Positions 38,166 through 51,075 of a DNA stretch of 64,000 nucleotides are shown here, piece after piece. Both the position numbers and the translations under genes were made by a program. Numbering within the stretch: the first letter of the stretch is position 1; each line of letters opens with the position of its first letter. Under the pieces are notes generated by a model. That model was given only the letters and a program-made list of their open reading frames with translations. It was not told the DNA's origin and searched no databases. Source of the stretch: Epiperipatus broadwayi (Eukaryota; Onychophora; Udeonychophora; Euonychophora; Peripatidae); assembly GCA_028023455.1 (NCBI GenBank), contig JAQFVV010012404.1:12573421-12637420 (forward strand). The letters are read 5' to 3'.

Positions 38166-39447
38166 TTTGTTTCAAAATAAAATTTAATCTTACAAAGTTT
38201 AAAAACTAAAACTTTGTTTTCTGTTTAAAAGGGAACAAATATATATGTATACTGTATGATTGAATAGTTTATACTCTAAAACTTTTAATTCAATTTAATA
38301 TATTATCTTTGTAGGTTAACATATTGATATTTTCTTCTGTATGTAAGACCTATGAGGTGGATCGCTAATTAAATAGGGTATAATTTCTTTATAAACTTTT
38401 TATATATAAAATAACAGCTTGGGCCTTGATATAACCTATAGAATAGATGTCCGCATATGATAAACTTATGACATGACCATTTACATTTTAATTTATATAA
38501 ATTTAAATCCAAATGTTTATTATTTTATATAAATTCAATATTGTTGGGTTGTCTAATTTCATGATTATTTTACTGCGCCCCTTCAGCAGGCATATATTCC
38601 TGCTTCAGAAATTTTAATTTGATGGATTTGTTCTAAATAAGTTCCATGTGAATGCAGGAACATTCCTTTTATTTTCAGACCCAGAGGGGCTTGTTCTTGT
38701 CTTATTACCAGTGCAGTGGATCATTCCTGCCTGTTAATGAGTTATATGAAAATGCTCATTCCTTCATTCCATGACCCATTTAATTTCACAAAGTGAATAT
38801 ATTCCAGTCATTGCCTTATTATAAGACTTGGATATGACATCGCGGAGGTGATCATATTCCAGTCTACCTCATTATTTATTACTTTAGCAACTCAGTACCA
38901 CCTTATTATTTCTTGTATATATTAAAGCCTGAGATTTCAGCATTCATTGGTCATGATTATGAGAGCTATGCATTTATCTATTTAACAATATTTTCTAGAA
39001 TTAATTAATCTTACCTTGCTTTATTATTATCATGTACCTGCTTGAGGGATATCTGCCCCAAAGATCAAATGTGTTCATCATCTGATATCCCTTATTTATA
39101 TATCTGTTATACATTGAAACTATGACATATGTACTCACTAATTAATGTAATTTCCACTATCTTATGTCTAAAAACCAAATTAAGTGGTAATCATTTCTTT
39201 TGTTTATTTGTTTGTAACTTTAAATACTAATAAAGTGTTTGTATCTTATATTAATTGCATTGTGTGTCTTGTTTGTCACAGGGAAGTCATATATTTATAA
39301 TCCAATTCTAAGAATCTCTACCTCTCTCTGATCACTGAGCCTAGAAAAAAATGAGGTAGTATATGGGTTGGAATGAGTTGTGGTGGTTTAAATCCTGGTG
39401 GTGATTTTGTTGTTGTCCACTCATTCCAACTGTTACATATTGAAACA
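38166..39447. other. AT-rich DNA with small inverted repeats
   Basis: AGGGATATC (near 39053) is mirrored by GATATCCCT (near 39091). GTTGGAATGAGT (near 39368) is mirrored by ACTCATTCCAAC (near 39419), immediately before duplicated segment B. No gene identified. Confidence 0.45.
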
Positions 39448-40290
39448 GTCAGCCTTAGTTGAAGATTGAGTTTCACTGTTCTACCACAGCCCATGTTTCA
39501 TCCTGCTCCTTTTTTTTTGTAAAATGTATATAAACTATATGTATATTTCTGAGAAGTGTCTATAAGATTTATAAATATAAATCTGAAATAAAAATTTTCT
39601 TTAATTATTTTAAATATTAACTTTTTTAGATGCGACACAGATATATACATATATTACAGGAGCATATACATATATAATTAAAAATACTAAATAATTTTGT
39701 GTCTTTTAAAATTGGATTTTTTTTACTTTTATTTTAATACTTTGTAATTATTTTTTTGTCATAAAATTACACAAAAATTCAAGATGGAAGGTGCAGTCAT
39801 TAACTGTCCAGGAATAATTAAAGGGGTGGGAAGTTTGTTTCATGATTTTAAAAGGAATTTGTAAATTAAAGTTAAAGAAAGTAAAATCTAAAACAAAGCT
39901 AATTGATTTTAGTTAGCTATTAACATTTTTATCAAACCATTTCCAATCTGGAAATTGGTTTGAATTTATTTTGGACAGTTATCTCATGATTGCATCTTTA
40001 CTAACAATAGAGAAAAGAATTTTTTAAATTGAGGATCCATTAGAGTCAGGAAGTTTAACTAAAACAAATATTCTTTGAGTGGCTAAAAACTGACATAAAT
40101 AGGGCTAAAATTCTATTGTGTCAGAGTTTGGTCAATCATTGTTAGCCGACTCCATGTCCAAAATTTTTGAGGGGCCTAAGCCATCTTCCCCTCTGTCTTC
40201 AGCTCCACTCTCCACCGTGCAGAGATGTAGCTCCTACTGCTCAAGAGTGCCCATGCCGTCAAAAAATGCCACCTGCCACAGAAGATTTGT
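39448..40290 (+). repeat. Duplicated segment, copy B
   Basis: Counterpart of 34354-35840 without the Penelope-like and TA insertions. It has TATTGAAACAGTCAGCCTTA at its start, AAGATGGAAGGTGCAGTC near 39781, a stem-loop at 39932-39963, and GACATAAATAGGGC near 40091 as a weak TATA-like site. The 61-codon frame at 40118-40303 has no counterpart frame in copy A and is not supported as coding. Confidence 0.65.
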
Positions 40291-42174
40291 CAATACTACA
40301 TAGAATCCTGAGGTAACCAGCCCAAAGACAGTATAATCGCATTAGCCAATTCTAATTTAGAATTTAATTTGTAAATCAATGTTTTCTTTATGTTTAATTT
40401 TTTTGTTAAAAGCTCACTAATCTGCTAATATGTTAATCTTTTTGTATGAATTCTCTACTATCCAAACTAATGTTACTACCAAATCTTTCATCCAACCCAC
40501 ACTTTCTATTATTTTTATAATTTAGTGTGGTTATAAATTATTATTAATGATATTTTTATATTGTTCACTTAATTTTATTTGTAAATGCCAATCAAACATA
40601 GTCTTATGAACTTCTATATCCCACTGTGGAATAGAAAGGGGGGGATTAATAGGTTCTTGTTATTTATTTCTAAATATCTCGTAAGATTGGGTTTGTATTT
40701 TAAATGAATACCTGCTTTTTAAATAAATGTTTTATCATAAATTTATATAAAATGTATAAATACTTTGCAACTTGGGGTGGATATTGGTGTCCGTTAATTT
40801 TATGAATTCCTTTATTGATCATCATCACCAAAAAGGCTGGCGACTTAAATCTATTTTGTTATTTGCACTGTTAAGTGCATGAATTTTAATTTTTTCATAT
40901 GTTAAACCAAATATTGTTTCAAGAAGGAGGAGCAATGCATGCTCCATTAATTATAGTTTAAATTATGATAAATGACTTTATCTTACATGGGCCATTATTT
41001 TAGCACATTATTATGCATTTGTTAAACCATTAAAGGCTTTATTTTAATATTTAAATTCAGTGACTTTATATTCTTATAATAGCATTGCTGGCATATGTCA
41101 AATTATTAATAAGCTGCAGAGGGCTTTGATCTGATTTGCCTGTACCTCATTCCAGGGAGTCATGATCCTCTACATTCAGTATTCTTCTCCTCCAAGTATA
41201 TATTTATGTACTGCTTTGATTTGCCTGTACCTCATTCCAGGGATTCAAAGCCTCTCATCTTTTAATGTTCTCGTTCATGATAGAAGTGTAAATCTACTTC
41301 TAGAACATGCAGGTTAGTGTAGATGCTCTGTATGGCTACGCCATGATCCAGCCCATAGAAACGTCCTGACTACCTTTTTCTTTCTGTACTGCTCTAGCAT
41401 GAAGCTGGCGTGTACCACCTGTGCCATTTCCTCACTGATATTATGCTAGCACCACCATTTCTTATAGTTAGTTTTCTAGCCTGTTTAGCAAAATAAATCG
41501 TAATGATATGTGATAATAAAACATTTTTCTCTTTGTAATATTTTTCATTGGAGTTTAAATCCAACTTCTCATGAAGCTGCCCTCCCCTTTATTGAAATAA
41601 GCAGTTCCCATATTTATAGAGTTTCGCTATATTCTATTGTTAAATGCCGAAAATGTAAAATAAATGTTTTAGTCTACTTACTGATCAAAATGTATCCTTA
41701 TTTTAATTGTTGTAAATAAAGTCTCTAAATGAAAACAAACTTATATATCAAATGCTAAGGGCATCATATTAAAATCGTATAATCAGAAAAATTCTATGGT
41801 ATCTTTATAAATATATATTTTTTAAAATGTATAAAATGTCCACCAAACCACTCAGATAAATCCATTTTTGTAACATTGAATAAAAGCCTATTTTTAAATA
41901 TATGTTCAGTATTGTAACTGCCACACTAAATTAATACTTGTTAAAATAAAATAATTATATCAAGTTGTTAAATGTTTACAATGAAAATAAAGTTTTAAAG
42001 GCATGGAATTGATTATATATATAAACTCATCTTGAATTTTGTCCAAATAAATATTTATATTTTAAACTTTAATCCAGTGGTTCAAATTTCCTTAATATAT
42101 TTATTTTATGTTTTTTTACTTTTACTTATATCTCGGGTTCACCCAATCTCTCATCATCATCATCACCAGTTGGG
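40291..42174. other. AT-rich DNA, no gene identified
   Basis: It contains a short tandem duplication at 41124-41259. TCATCATCATCACCA at about 42152 may be the reverse of an RTE-type tail. Otherwise nothing recognised. Confidence 0.4.
41124..41259. repeat. Duplicated 45-bp unit
   Basis: GATTTGCCTGTACCTCATTC with CAGGGA occurs twice, starting near 41133 and 41217, about 85 bp apart. Confidence 0.85.
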
Positions 42175-42388
42175 TTCTCATGTAAAATGTTGTAGCACCA
42201 GGCCGGGATAGAATGAATTTAGGTGGTATCACCGTAGGTGTTGTCTGTAGCGTTATAGATTTTGGGGATGGGCAAATAGGTTAGAATACATGATTGCTAT
42301 TGACCTGTGTATCTTGGGCATGATTGGATTTGGGATACTTTTGCTTAGATTCTAAATCTTGTTGGATGGATATACATTTTCAACTGGT

Positions 42389-42410
<22 letters not shown>
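42175..42410 (+). mobile_element. SINE-like element, copy 2
   Basis: It shares with 37930-38165 the segments TCTTGGGCATGATTGGATTTG and TTGTTGGATGGATATACATT. The tRNA-like part is too decayed to show a B box. It ends in a (TA)n array. Confidence 0.45.
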
Positions 42411-42436
<26 letters not shown>

Positions 42437-42849
42437 GAATGTAGCACTGCTGATGTGAGGCTTGAACTTAAACCATGAACCCCTGAGATTAAATGACCCA
42501 AACTTAATAATAAAAAAGAAAGTTATAACTATACTTTTAATATGATTTTGTTGTGGCATTTTGGACATCAGTGCTATATATTTGTATGAGGGTGAAGCAA
42601 AGAAAGAGAAAACATTTTTCAACCACATTAGAGGCTTAACTTATATTTATGAAAAAAAATAATAATTTAGTAGTAACATCAGATGTTTCCAGGTAGGTGA
42701 AACTTGTAGTATGTTGGCAATGCATGACTTTAGAAATAGAAGAAAATAGAGGAGCTCCATTAACAACCACTTCATTGAAGTATGGTTCAGGGAAATGGAC
42801 AAATTTTAATAAACATGAAAAGAAATTATTAATAAAAAACTTGGAAAAT
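42411..42849. other. Region between TA array and decayed gag
   Basis: TA array to 42434, then AT-rich sequence; probably the leader of the decayed Gypsy copy that follows. No PBS seen. Confidence 0.4.
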
Positions 42850-44400
42850 GGATATTACTGCAAATAATGAATCAAAGAACCTTGAAGCTGAAATTGATAA
42901 ATAGCTGAAAGAAGATATTGAATCAAAGAATATTGAAGTTGATATTAGTGAAGAGCTCAAAGATGATCTTGAATCAAAGGACATGGAAACTGATATTAGT
43001 GTTCATCTGGAAGATTTATTTCAAATACAAATTCCAGATATCACATTCAAAGAATCTGATAAAGTTATCTATCTACAGGTTCAGGTCACAGAAAAAAAAA
43101 GCTGAGCAGAGTATGTTGTCTGAAATATTGTAACAAATAACAAGGTAATCACAACAAATGGAGCAGAGATCAAAACAAATGGAGAAGAGATATATAGAAG
43201 CAATCTATGATGCCATCAAGATGTAGGAGCACTCCATACATCAAAACAGAAAAGAGGTACTAGACAACCAAGAAGATTGTGAAAGTGAAACAAACCAGTT
43301 AAAAGAAGCTCAGAACAAAACCACCATAGAAATAAAGAACACCAGTGATAAATTGGAAAAGATAAAAAAGGGAGATCCAAGTTCAAAATGAAATAAGTAA
43401 AGTGAAAAAAGTGAAAGGCATAGATAAAAAGCTGGAGTTCTATGAGAAAACACTTCATCAAGTATAAGATAGACTATAAGGTATAGAGTTGGGAAAACCT
43501 GAGGATAACACAAAATCTTCCTATTTAGAAGTAAAAGATCTCCAAGCCATACTATTTTTCTTAAATTGCCCAGATGAAGCAAGAGAATTCACAAAGAGAA
43601 AATTGGAAATGAAAAGAGAAAATAATCCTGCAGCTAAGTTCATTCAAGTAAAAGGATTCAGAGGCAATGTTGGAGAACATCCCATGGCCCATCTAGAAAG
43701 TTTAAAAGAGCTGTTCTTATTTTACTAGATGACTGAAGAAAAAATTGCTATTTCTAGTAATTATTTGCAGAACTGCTCGAGATTGGTCGTGAGGCATGAC
43801 ACAAAAACCATAAACTTTTGGAGATTACCATTTGGCACTAGTGAAAAGCTTCTGGAGTGAAGAGAGGCAAGATGGAATTCTACATAGAATCTCCCAGCAA
43901 AAATATTCTACAACCCCAGGAAAAACCCACACAATATTTTTTGAAGCAGGTGACCCAACTAAGATCACTGAATGCATTGCCACTCTCAGAAGAACAAATT
44001 ATTCATACTATATGGTACAACATACCTGCACAGATTCAACAAATGATGTTAAGCAACCACTCCAATAACACTGAAGAAATGGCAGAGCTGCAGCAATTGA
44101 TTTTGACATCCTGGCCAAAGAACCTCTAGAAAAGATATGGAAGTTAGACCCTCCTAAGCTACATGAAATGCCTATACAAATCACTTATTTTCCTAACTAT
44201 AACCAAAGTCAATAATACCATGGGAAATAGCCTTCAGCTGATAGCTCTTATCAGATCAAACCAAAGGAAACAAATATTTACCAGAACCAAGGAAAATAGC
44301 CAGGACACCACTGGCATATTCCTCACAGTGGGCTGCCAATGACCAATTAAGGAACAATAAATTTTTACTGATGCTTTCAGTTTTTAATATTATCTTCAAA
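42850..44400 (+). pseudogene. Decayed Gypsy gag
   Basis: The N-terminal part (42850-43090) repeats an ESKxxEVDI-type charged pattern. The next 500 bp is a decayed coiled coil. At 43489-43728 one frame reads FRGNVGEHPMAHLESLKELF, a capsid-like block. Around 43770-44110, three frames together give RDW, FWSEERQDGILHRISQQKYS, and QYFLKQVTQLRSLNALPLSE with IIHTIWYNIPAQIQQMM. This is a clear relative of the start of the element 2 polyprotein (RDWW, YWSAERQEG, YAQFFVRQVNRIKAL). It shows what the missing N-terminal gag of element 2 may have looked like. Stops and frameshifts abolish coding and no pol follows. Confidence 0.8.
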
Positions 44401-44879
44401 GAAGAAAAACTAATATCTATCTTTGAAATGGGAACCTCCTAATCCCTTGCCGTTTCATCATCAATCTAGTAGCCCACTCATCTGTGTTAGATTTAAATCT
44501 CATTTAAACTATAATATATGTAAAATAAAGCTACAATTTGCTGTCATGGCTGTCTCAACAGCATTATATATTTACACATGAAAGAACATTATAATTAGAT
44601 AGGCTTGATAGAATTTGAGCATATTATTATTAGTATCACATTTATTTTAATAAAATACTTTTATTATGTTAAGTAATGATAGGGTCAATTTATTAATAAA
44701 GTTATTATTTTAATTCATATGTGGATATATATAGGGGTGTGATTTAAAACATTAAAATGTATTATGTTATTTTAAAATGTTAAAAGATGAAAATATTTTG
44801 AAAAGGTTTATTTAAAATATGTTAAAAAGGTTTTTTTTCAAATGTGCTGAAAAGTCTTCTTTGAAATTAAGTTATTTTT
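44401..44879. other. AT-rich DNA, no feature identified
   Basis: No coding or repeat feature recognised between the decayed gag and the LINE tail. Confidence 0.4.
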
Positions 44880-44959
44880 TTCTTAAATTTAAAAGTTTGG
44901 TTAGAAACAAATTTTGTCGTAAACAAGTATGTAATTAATGACCGCACCTACTTTTTGTC

Positions 44960-45415
44960 AAGTTAAAAACTCATTTTAAAATCTGGCTAATTGAAATTGC
45001 GCCAGATATAAAAATTAAGCTATTTTTGGATTTAACTAATAGAGGTTTTTCATCTTTGGACCCTGTTTGCTCACTCTGCCATAGGGAGGATGATACCATA
45101 TTTCACATTTTCAACAACTGTTCCTCTCTTCAGGGCTGTAGAATATTGATTAATAAAATTTATACACCAAAACATCCAATTATCAACACACTCATAAAAG
45201 GTTTTGCTTATGGGGATTTTGCAATTATAAGAAGTGCAACTTTCATCACTTTCTGTCTATGGTTTGTCAGATGCTTCATAATCTTCAAGTCTGTTATACC
45301 TGATCCAACATTAATTTTTTTACAAAAATTAAAAGATATCAAAGAAAGAGATTTGAAGTTAGCTCCTCACCTAATAGCAAATTCCACATGGAATCTTATT
45401 AATATTGGACATTAA
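44960..45415 (+). pseudogene. LINE C-terminal domain with Cys/His motif
   Basis: An open frame (45026-45415, extending upstream in frame as KTHFKIWLIEIAPDIK) carries CSLCHREDDTIFHIFNNC, an intact CxxC-HxxxxxC-type zinc site. It then has TFITFCLWFVRCF, LQKLKDIKERDLKLAP and TWNLINIGH with a stop. It is collinear with 13024-13404, so it is the tail of the same LINE family, better preserved here. The reverse transcriptase is missing: a 5'-truncated copy, as is usual for LINE insertions. AATAAA lies near 45492. Confidence 0.8.
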
Positions 45416-45639
45416 GTAATTTAATGGTTTATAAATGTATTGCCAAATTTAATGTTATTTTATAATTATTTCTTTATTGTAAACATAGTTAAATAAACCT
45501 GTTTTTGATACTAACTAATTAAAATTTTTTATGGCAAAATAGTTTCACAAAAACCATAAAAGTTATAACTGAAATGCTTTAATAATTTATCAATATTTAA
45601 AATCAAAATTACATGTTTTTGGAAATTTAATTAAAACAG

Positions 45640-46210
45640 AATTAAGGAAAAATTATAACACCACAGAAACTTATCAGCAAAATGTAATCCTGGGGCAAAG
45701 AAAAATTCTTAAAGGTGTTAAGCTGATAAGATGAAGGTATAAATAGGCCATATTTTGAGTGGGGAAAAAGAAAAAGAGACTCCATTTTGAATAGTGTTTG
45801 CCAATGAAAATTAAGTTTAGTTTTGAACTGAGATGTCAGGCTAGTGGGGAAGTCTTGGCTGTCACTCCATAATGAAGTGATGGGTTTGCTTCCATCTGAC
45901 ACCGTCATAACCAGGATGCCGCTATAATATCTATAGCCTAACCGCAAAAGAAGAGGATGCCACTATAATATCTACAACCTAACCGCAACAGAAGAGCATG
46001 CCGCAAGTCACCCAAAAAAACCCACTAAGCTCCAGTTCAAGCACCTATTAATACTGGTAATTCACCTTAAACTACAGAGCTCTGTATAATTTCATGTTAA
46101 TTTCATACCATCTTTTAAACTCTTAAACTCAAGTTAGCTAACTAATGGTAATTTCATACCATTTTTTAAACTCTTAAACTCAAGTTAGCTAACTAACCAC
46201 TAAATGTATT
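45640..46210 (+). repeat. Promoter-like segment with two tandem repeats
   Basis: TATAAATA (45738-45745) in the context GAAGGTATAAATAGGCC resembles the element 2 LTR promoter. Downstream are two and a quarter copies of a 41-bp unit (45913-46004; AGGATGCCGCTATAATATCT) and a 51-bp tandem duplication (46098-46199; TAATTTCATACCAT). This could be part of an old LTR. No partner LTR was found. Confidence 0.55.
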
Positions 46211-47929
46211 TTTTTTAATGTTAAAGTTTCTCTTCTATTGTGTTAAAATCTTTAAATGACCCACTTGCTCTTTTAAAATCCCTTTCTTTAAGAAATTAAT
46301 TTTTGTTTTCTATTTTAAACTATATCACTGCAGTCATGTCTCTAGTTATTTTTTTTAATCACATAGCTTTTAATATTTATATATTTATTTTATGATATGC
46401 TGATGCTTCGAAACAGCGAACACTAAACTTCAATATTTCAAGAAGAGATTAATTAAAATCTCTTCATGTAATTATTTTATAATTTTATTTTCTGCGTGCT
46501 GTTTCGAAACCCTCTTATGAAAATAGTAACGACTCGCTCGTTATTATTTAATATTTTTTGATAATTATTAGATTGTAAATTTTGCAATGTGGCTTGTTTC
46601 AGTGAGAAATTAATTTTAAATACTAAGAAATAGACTAACCTTGAGAAATATTTATAAGTATATTTGCTATTTAAGTTATTTATTAAACCCCTTCAAATAT
46701 ACTTTTCCTCCCTTTTGAAGTACTAGTCATTTGATCAATAACAAAATTAGATTGAGCTATTCCCATCTGTAGTGTATATTTTATCATGCTACCTAAGAGT
46801 TGGCTTCTATTTGATTAAACTAATAAGCTATTTTTCTTACCTGTAGAATATTAAATTTATAAAATTCTTTGCTTGGCAGATGTGATTAATTTACTTAAAT
46901 ATTTTTCTCGTTTTGCTGTGATGTACATTTACATCTTTAAGATGGAGCCTCGGTTAAGCCAGCACATCTTCCTCCCATAGGGTAGAGCAGTTGTGAAGCC
47001 TGAGTTTAAGGCCAGGTCAGCACATAAGTCCCCCACCATTCCAGAACTAATTGTTCCTTCTCATGCAGCATAAGGATCAGTTTCAGGGTACCAGCATTGG
47101 TCGCAGAAACTCTTGATCTACCAATCCATCCACAGAGCAACTTTACTATTGTATTGCTGGTGCTATAGTGCATTAGTACATCCAGAGCAGCCAACTCTAC
47201 CTCCCTATTTCATTTCTTTCATCAATTGTCTGAGATACTCTTAAAAGCCCAGTCAATCTAAATTAATGTAGCTGATTTTAGGCTAAATAAATAAATATAA
47301 AACAGATGAGAAACGTCCACCAGTAAGTGTTAACCAAGGTTTAGTTTAATTACTGGTATTCAGCCACACATTAAGAGGAGTCAGCATATGTTTCACTATA
47401 GACATGACGTAGTGATAAGTTATTTATTTAAATGCCTGTGTACATTTACACGCTTATATAAATTCGTATAAATAATTGTATTCAAATTGTAAAACAGCAA
47501 AAGCAATCTATGGCTATCATGAATTTATAAGATGAATAACTGTTACATTCATCTTACTTAAATGTATTAATTATTTATTCATATCTTATAAAAGAATCTG
47601 TCTGAAAAGCATACCTAAACACTCTTCAGCCATTAAATGCCTACATGCATTTTAACATGTTATATAAGTTGTTATATATATTTTGGGTTAAATTCTGATT
47701 TATTGAAGAAAATAAAACTTTAGTAAATTAACCTAGTCCATTCTTGGTCTCATTATTCAATCCAATTCTAATTATTGATTATATGTTTATTGAATCTATG
47801 CATTATAAATCTTCATTAAGTTAGTTATTCGTTAGATGCAATCAATTAGTAATTTTAATTATAAGTCTCATTGCTTCTCCCTGACCTATGACACCCACAA
47901 ATAAAGGAGTATGATACATGTAATTTCAA
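46211..47929. other. AT-rich DNA, no gene identified
   Basis: It contains TTCGAAACAGC (near 46408) mirrored by GCTGTTTCGAA (near 46497). A less AT-rich patch at 46970-47215 has a 62-codon antisense frame without recognisable similarity. Confidence 0.4.
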
Positions 47930-48100
47930 GGTGGTCGGTCTTGAGTCTTGGAGTACTGGCTTAGGAGTTGAAGTGTGGTCAGACTCAGGATGTCACAATC
48001 CTAGTCTAGTCAGCTTCGGTAACTTTTGCTTGGATTCTGAATTCTGTTACGCGAATGTACAAACTTGACCATTACATAGTATATTTTCCCCTCCACCCGA
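47930..48100 (+). mobile_element. SINE-like element, copy 3
   Basis: It shares CTTTTGCTTGGATTCTGAATTCTGTT with copy 2 and a following ATGTACAAACTTGACC like copy 1. Strongly diverged. Confidence 0.4.
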
Positions 48101-48799
48101 GTTTGGCATGACAACGTGAGGCTTCATTTAAAAACACCTATTTACCCTGAGTATTGAAGTATGCTAATATATATGTATAAGATTTTTTTTCCTGGTTTTG
48201 TTTCTCTTCATGACCTATCGCAAAAATATTTGTAAGACATGTAGAGTATTTTTTTCTGGGTATAAATAAATAAATAAATAAATCAGGAGGCATGTCAATC
48301 AATTCCATGCACGGAATAGGTCATTATATATATGCAAATGCATAGTAAAAATTTAAAGTTTGTTTTTCTTTATTATTTAATAGTTTATGAATTTTATGTA
48401 ATCTTTCCTGCCTACTGGTGACTGGCGCCCAAGGATGATTTGAACAAGCTATAAGTCATCCTCATATAAATTTGTCATCAGAGGTGCAGAAGGAAACATT
48501 AAGTTTAAAAGAAAAAGGGGACCCATTTGTTTTGTTTGTTTTTTGTTTTTTTTAAAAAAAGTATTTTACGAATTGGATTGGATGAGAATGGAATAAAGTA
48601 TGGTCAAATCAAAAGTTAGAGGTTTGAAACTGGCACAGACATGTAAACTGAATTATGTTATAATCATGAACCACTGAAGTCTATTTTAAAAGCAGCTTCT
48701 TTAAATAAAATTAAAACAAAATTTACATTATTTTCAATTTATTTCAGTGTTTACTGGTTTCTCACTTATTTCTTCAAGAATTTTATGGTATTCCAAGAT
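48101..48799. other. AT-rich DNA, no feature identified
   Basis: Only a short (AAAT)n run near 48263-48283 and A/T tracts near 48540. Confidence 0.4.
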
Positions 48800-50110
48800 A
48801 CATTTCTTTATGGTCTCTTCATTTTTGGCTGGTCAACAATTTCTGTATTGATTTGAAACTGCCGTTAACTTCCATTTCAAGTTTTCTAACTTTATTCAAA
48901 TTGGCTTTTCAACTTTAATAAGTTCTATTGCTTTTATTTTTTCACTTTCTTTCCTGCTTCCTCAAAAAGCAAGAGATCATTTCCTCATATTCCTTGGATT
49001 TTATCAACTGTGTCTTAGTTTCACCAAGATCAAATTGAAGTTTCAACATCTTTTTTCACATGCTTTAAAAGAACTTTCTTATTTCTAATGTTTTTATTTA
49101 TTTAGAATTTCTTTTTTATTTTGTATTTAATCATATATTTTATTTCTGCAATTTAGCATCATAATTCTCTTTTTTATTTAGCTGGATTTTTAATTCTTAA
49201 GTTTCATACTCCAGTTTTTGAGTAACTATAATGGAATGTTGATTTCTGTATTGTTTTTAATTCTTCAATCATAGAATTCAAATCAACTTCTTGCTTAACC
49301 ATTTCTATAAATGACATCTAACTTACTTTTTAAATTAAGATTTTTTTTTTCAACTGCTGGTTATGTTCAATTCTCTATTTGTCATCATGTATTTGCTAAT
49401 CATATTGTTATTTTGGTAGAAATTCTATCCAATTTTAAATCTTAAATACATTGACTAAAATATTGTTAGTAAGAATTAACTGAACAAATGCCTGTTCCTG
49501 TTAATAGATGAACATTTTAATTTTGTAAAATTTGTCATGTGTATATAAAGATAAATTTTGTTGTTACTGTTAATTGTATTTCTCCAATTGATTTTGAAAA
49601 TTAACATCCAACATTGTGCTATCTATTATTTTAGTTTGCAAATTTCTGTTGCTAACTAAACTGTTTTTATTTGATTTTTATATTTTATTTATGATTCTTT
49701 TAATGCTTCTGCAATCATATATGCAGAATTCTGTGTCTTTTTCAAATTAGACTCCAAATGAATAATTTCTTTTTATATAGTTTTCATATCTTTTTGGATT
49801 CACCCTTTCATTATCATAATTTCTTTTTTTTAATTGTTAATCAGAATTTCTTTGCATTTCTTCTTTCTTCCCATGTCTTCTTGTATTTATTTATTCTTTT
49901 TCCTTGCATTTCTGGCCAGTATTTTTTTCATTTCCCCCCTGTATTTCATATTTTTTTCCTGACATTTTTTAAACACATTTTGTTTTCCCATTATTTTCTT
50001 TTTTCTTTCGCTTCTTCCTAGCATTTTCTATATCCTTCCATACATTTCCTATCTTTTCTTTTTTATTATAATTTTTAATCTTCATGTACTTTCTTCCCTT
50101 TTAACAAACA
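48800..50110 (-). pseudogene. Possible decayed coiled-coil coding region
   Basis: The plus strand is strongly pyrimidine-rich in codon-like fashion. Read on the minus strand it is rich in AAA, GAA, CAA and ATT codons, giving K/E/Q/I-rich stretches broken by many stops and frame changes, much like the gag-like coiled coils of the LTR elements here. No specific motif allows assignment, so this is an inference from composition. Confidence 0.3.
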
Positions 50111-50339
50111 TTTAATCAATGGTTTTTATGAATTCAACAAATTGTTCACCAACACAGCTTTCTAAGTTATATCTGACTTTGAACCCAGTGTAGATCCACA
50201 TAACTATACAGGAAAATTAGCTTGAGTTGTAAATATTATTGTGTTTTCAATGTAGGCTGATTGCTTTATAGTTAACTAAATTATAGGTTGAAGGGATGCA
50301 TTAGATTTAAAGGTTTACATTTATTGCTCTCTTATTCAA

Positions 50340-50500
50340 GGCTCCTCACTGATGATAACTAAGAAACTAAAAACTAATCTGGAGATATTGAATGAGTAGG
50401 CATTGAATAAGAATTTCAATGCATAAACTTTCTGGTACCTGTTGGTTACAATAGCTTGGTCAGGGTGGCATTACTGTATGGAAAAAGTTGTTACTTTTTT
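50340..50500. mobile_element. Foldback MITE fragment, copy 2
   Basis: GATATTGAATGAGTAGGCA and GGCATTACTGTATGGA, with a conserved order between them, match the right arm of the MITE at 1259-1528. The left arm is not recognisable. Confidence 0.7.
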
Positions 50501-50508
50501 AATTTAAG

Positions 50509-50598
50509 TGTTGTTGACACCGAATTTTTCAAATGAATTAATTCAAAATTTGGTAAACAAAACAATTAACTAATTAAAAAACTTAGACAACACTTTAA
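50509..50598. repeat. Small inverted repeat
   Basis: AAGTGTTGTTGA is mirrored by TTAGACAACACTT about 75 bp away. A MITE-like hairpin is possible. Confidence 0.45.
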
Positions 50599-50772
50599 AT
50601 AGCTTGATCAAAATAATTTGCTAACTGTTGGCACCATCTAAGGCATCATAGAGAGCAGTTGACTCCATTACAGCTTATAAAATAAAATCTCAAAATTATT
50701 TTATTTTCTCCGAACCAAAGATTTAAAACATACAAGACATAGAAGGTAAGCCTTTTTCTATTTACTTATTGA

Positions 50773-51075
50773 ATGGAATTAAGGAATAAGTCCTTAATTC
50801 CAAAGATAATTAAAAAAAAAGAGCCAAATTTCAACACAGCCGATTTAGACAATAGCGAAGATGAAAATATTTTTAAATCACCTAAAAATGAGACATATGA
50901 ACAACTAAAAAGTATATCACATCATAAATTGCCTAAATCTAAAAGGAATATACAAAATTCATCAAAAAAAAAGTAATATTAATCTATAATGTCTGATGGA
51001 AAAAAATATTTGGCAATACAGCCCATGGCCTATCAGCAAACAGTAATAACGTTAACAACGACGCTTACAACATAT
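50773..51075 (+). pseudogene. LINE ORF1, N-terminal part (interrupted)
   Basis: A frame rich in N, S, K and D (NTADLDNSEDENIF, KSISHHKLPKSKRNIQ) ends in an A9 run where a one-base shift leads to a second frame. That frame runs to the ATAT at 51072-51075. Across the LTR insertion the same phase resumes at 61230. The composition matches the rest of ORF1 on the far side. A start codon is uncertain. Interrupted by LTR element 3. Confidence 0.55.

Noticed and set aside
40118-40303. 61-codon serine/proline-rich frame
   Set aside because: The corresponding region in duplicate A does not keep the frame.
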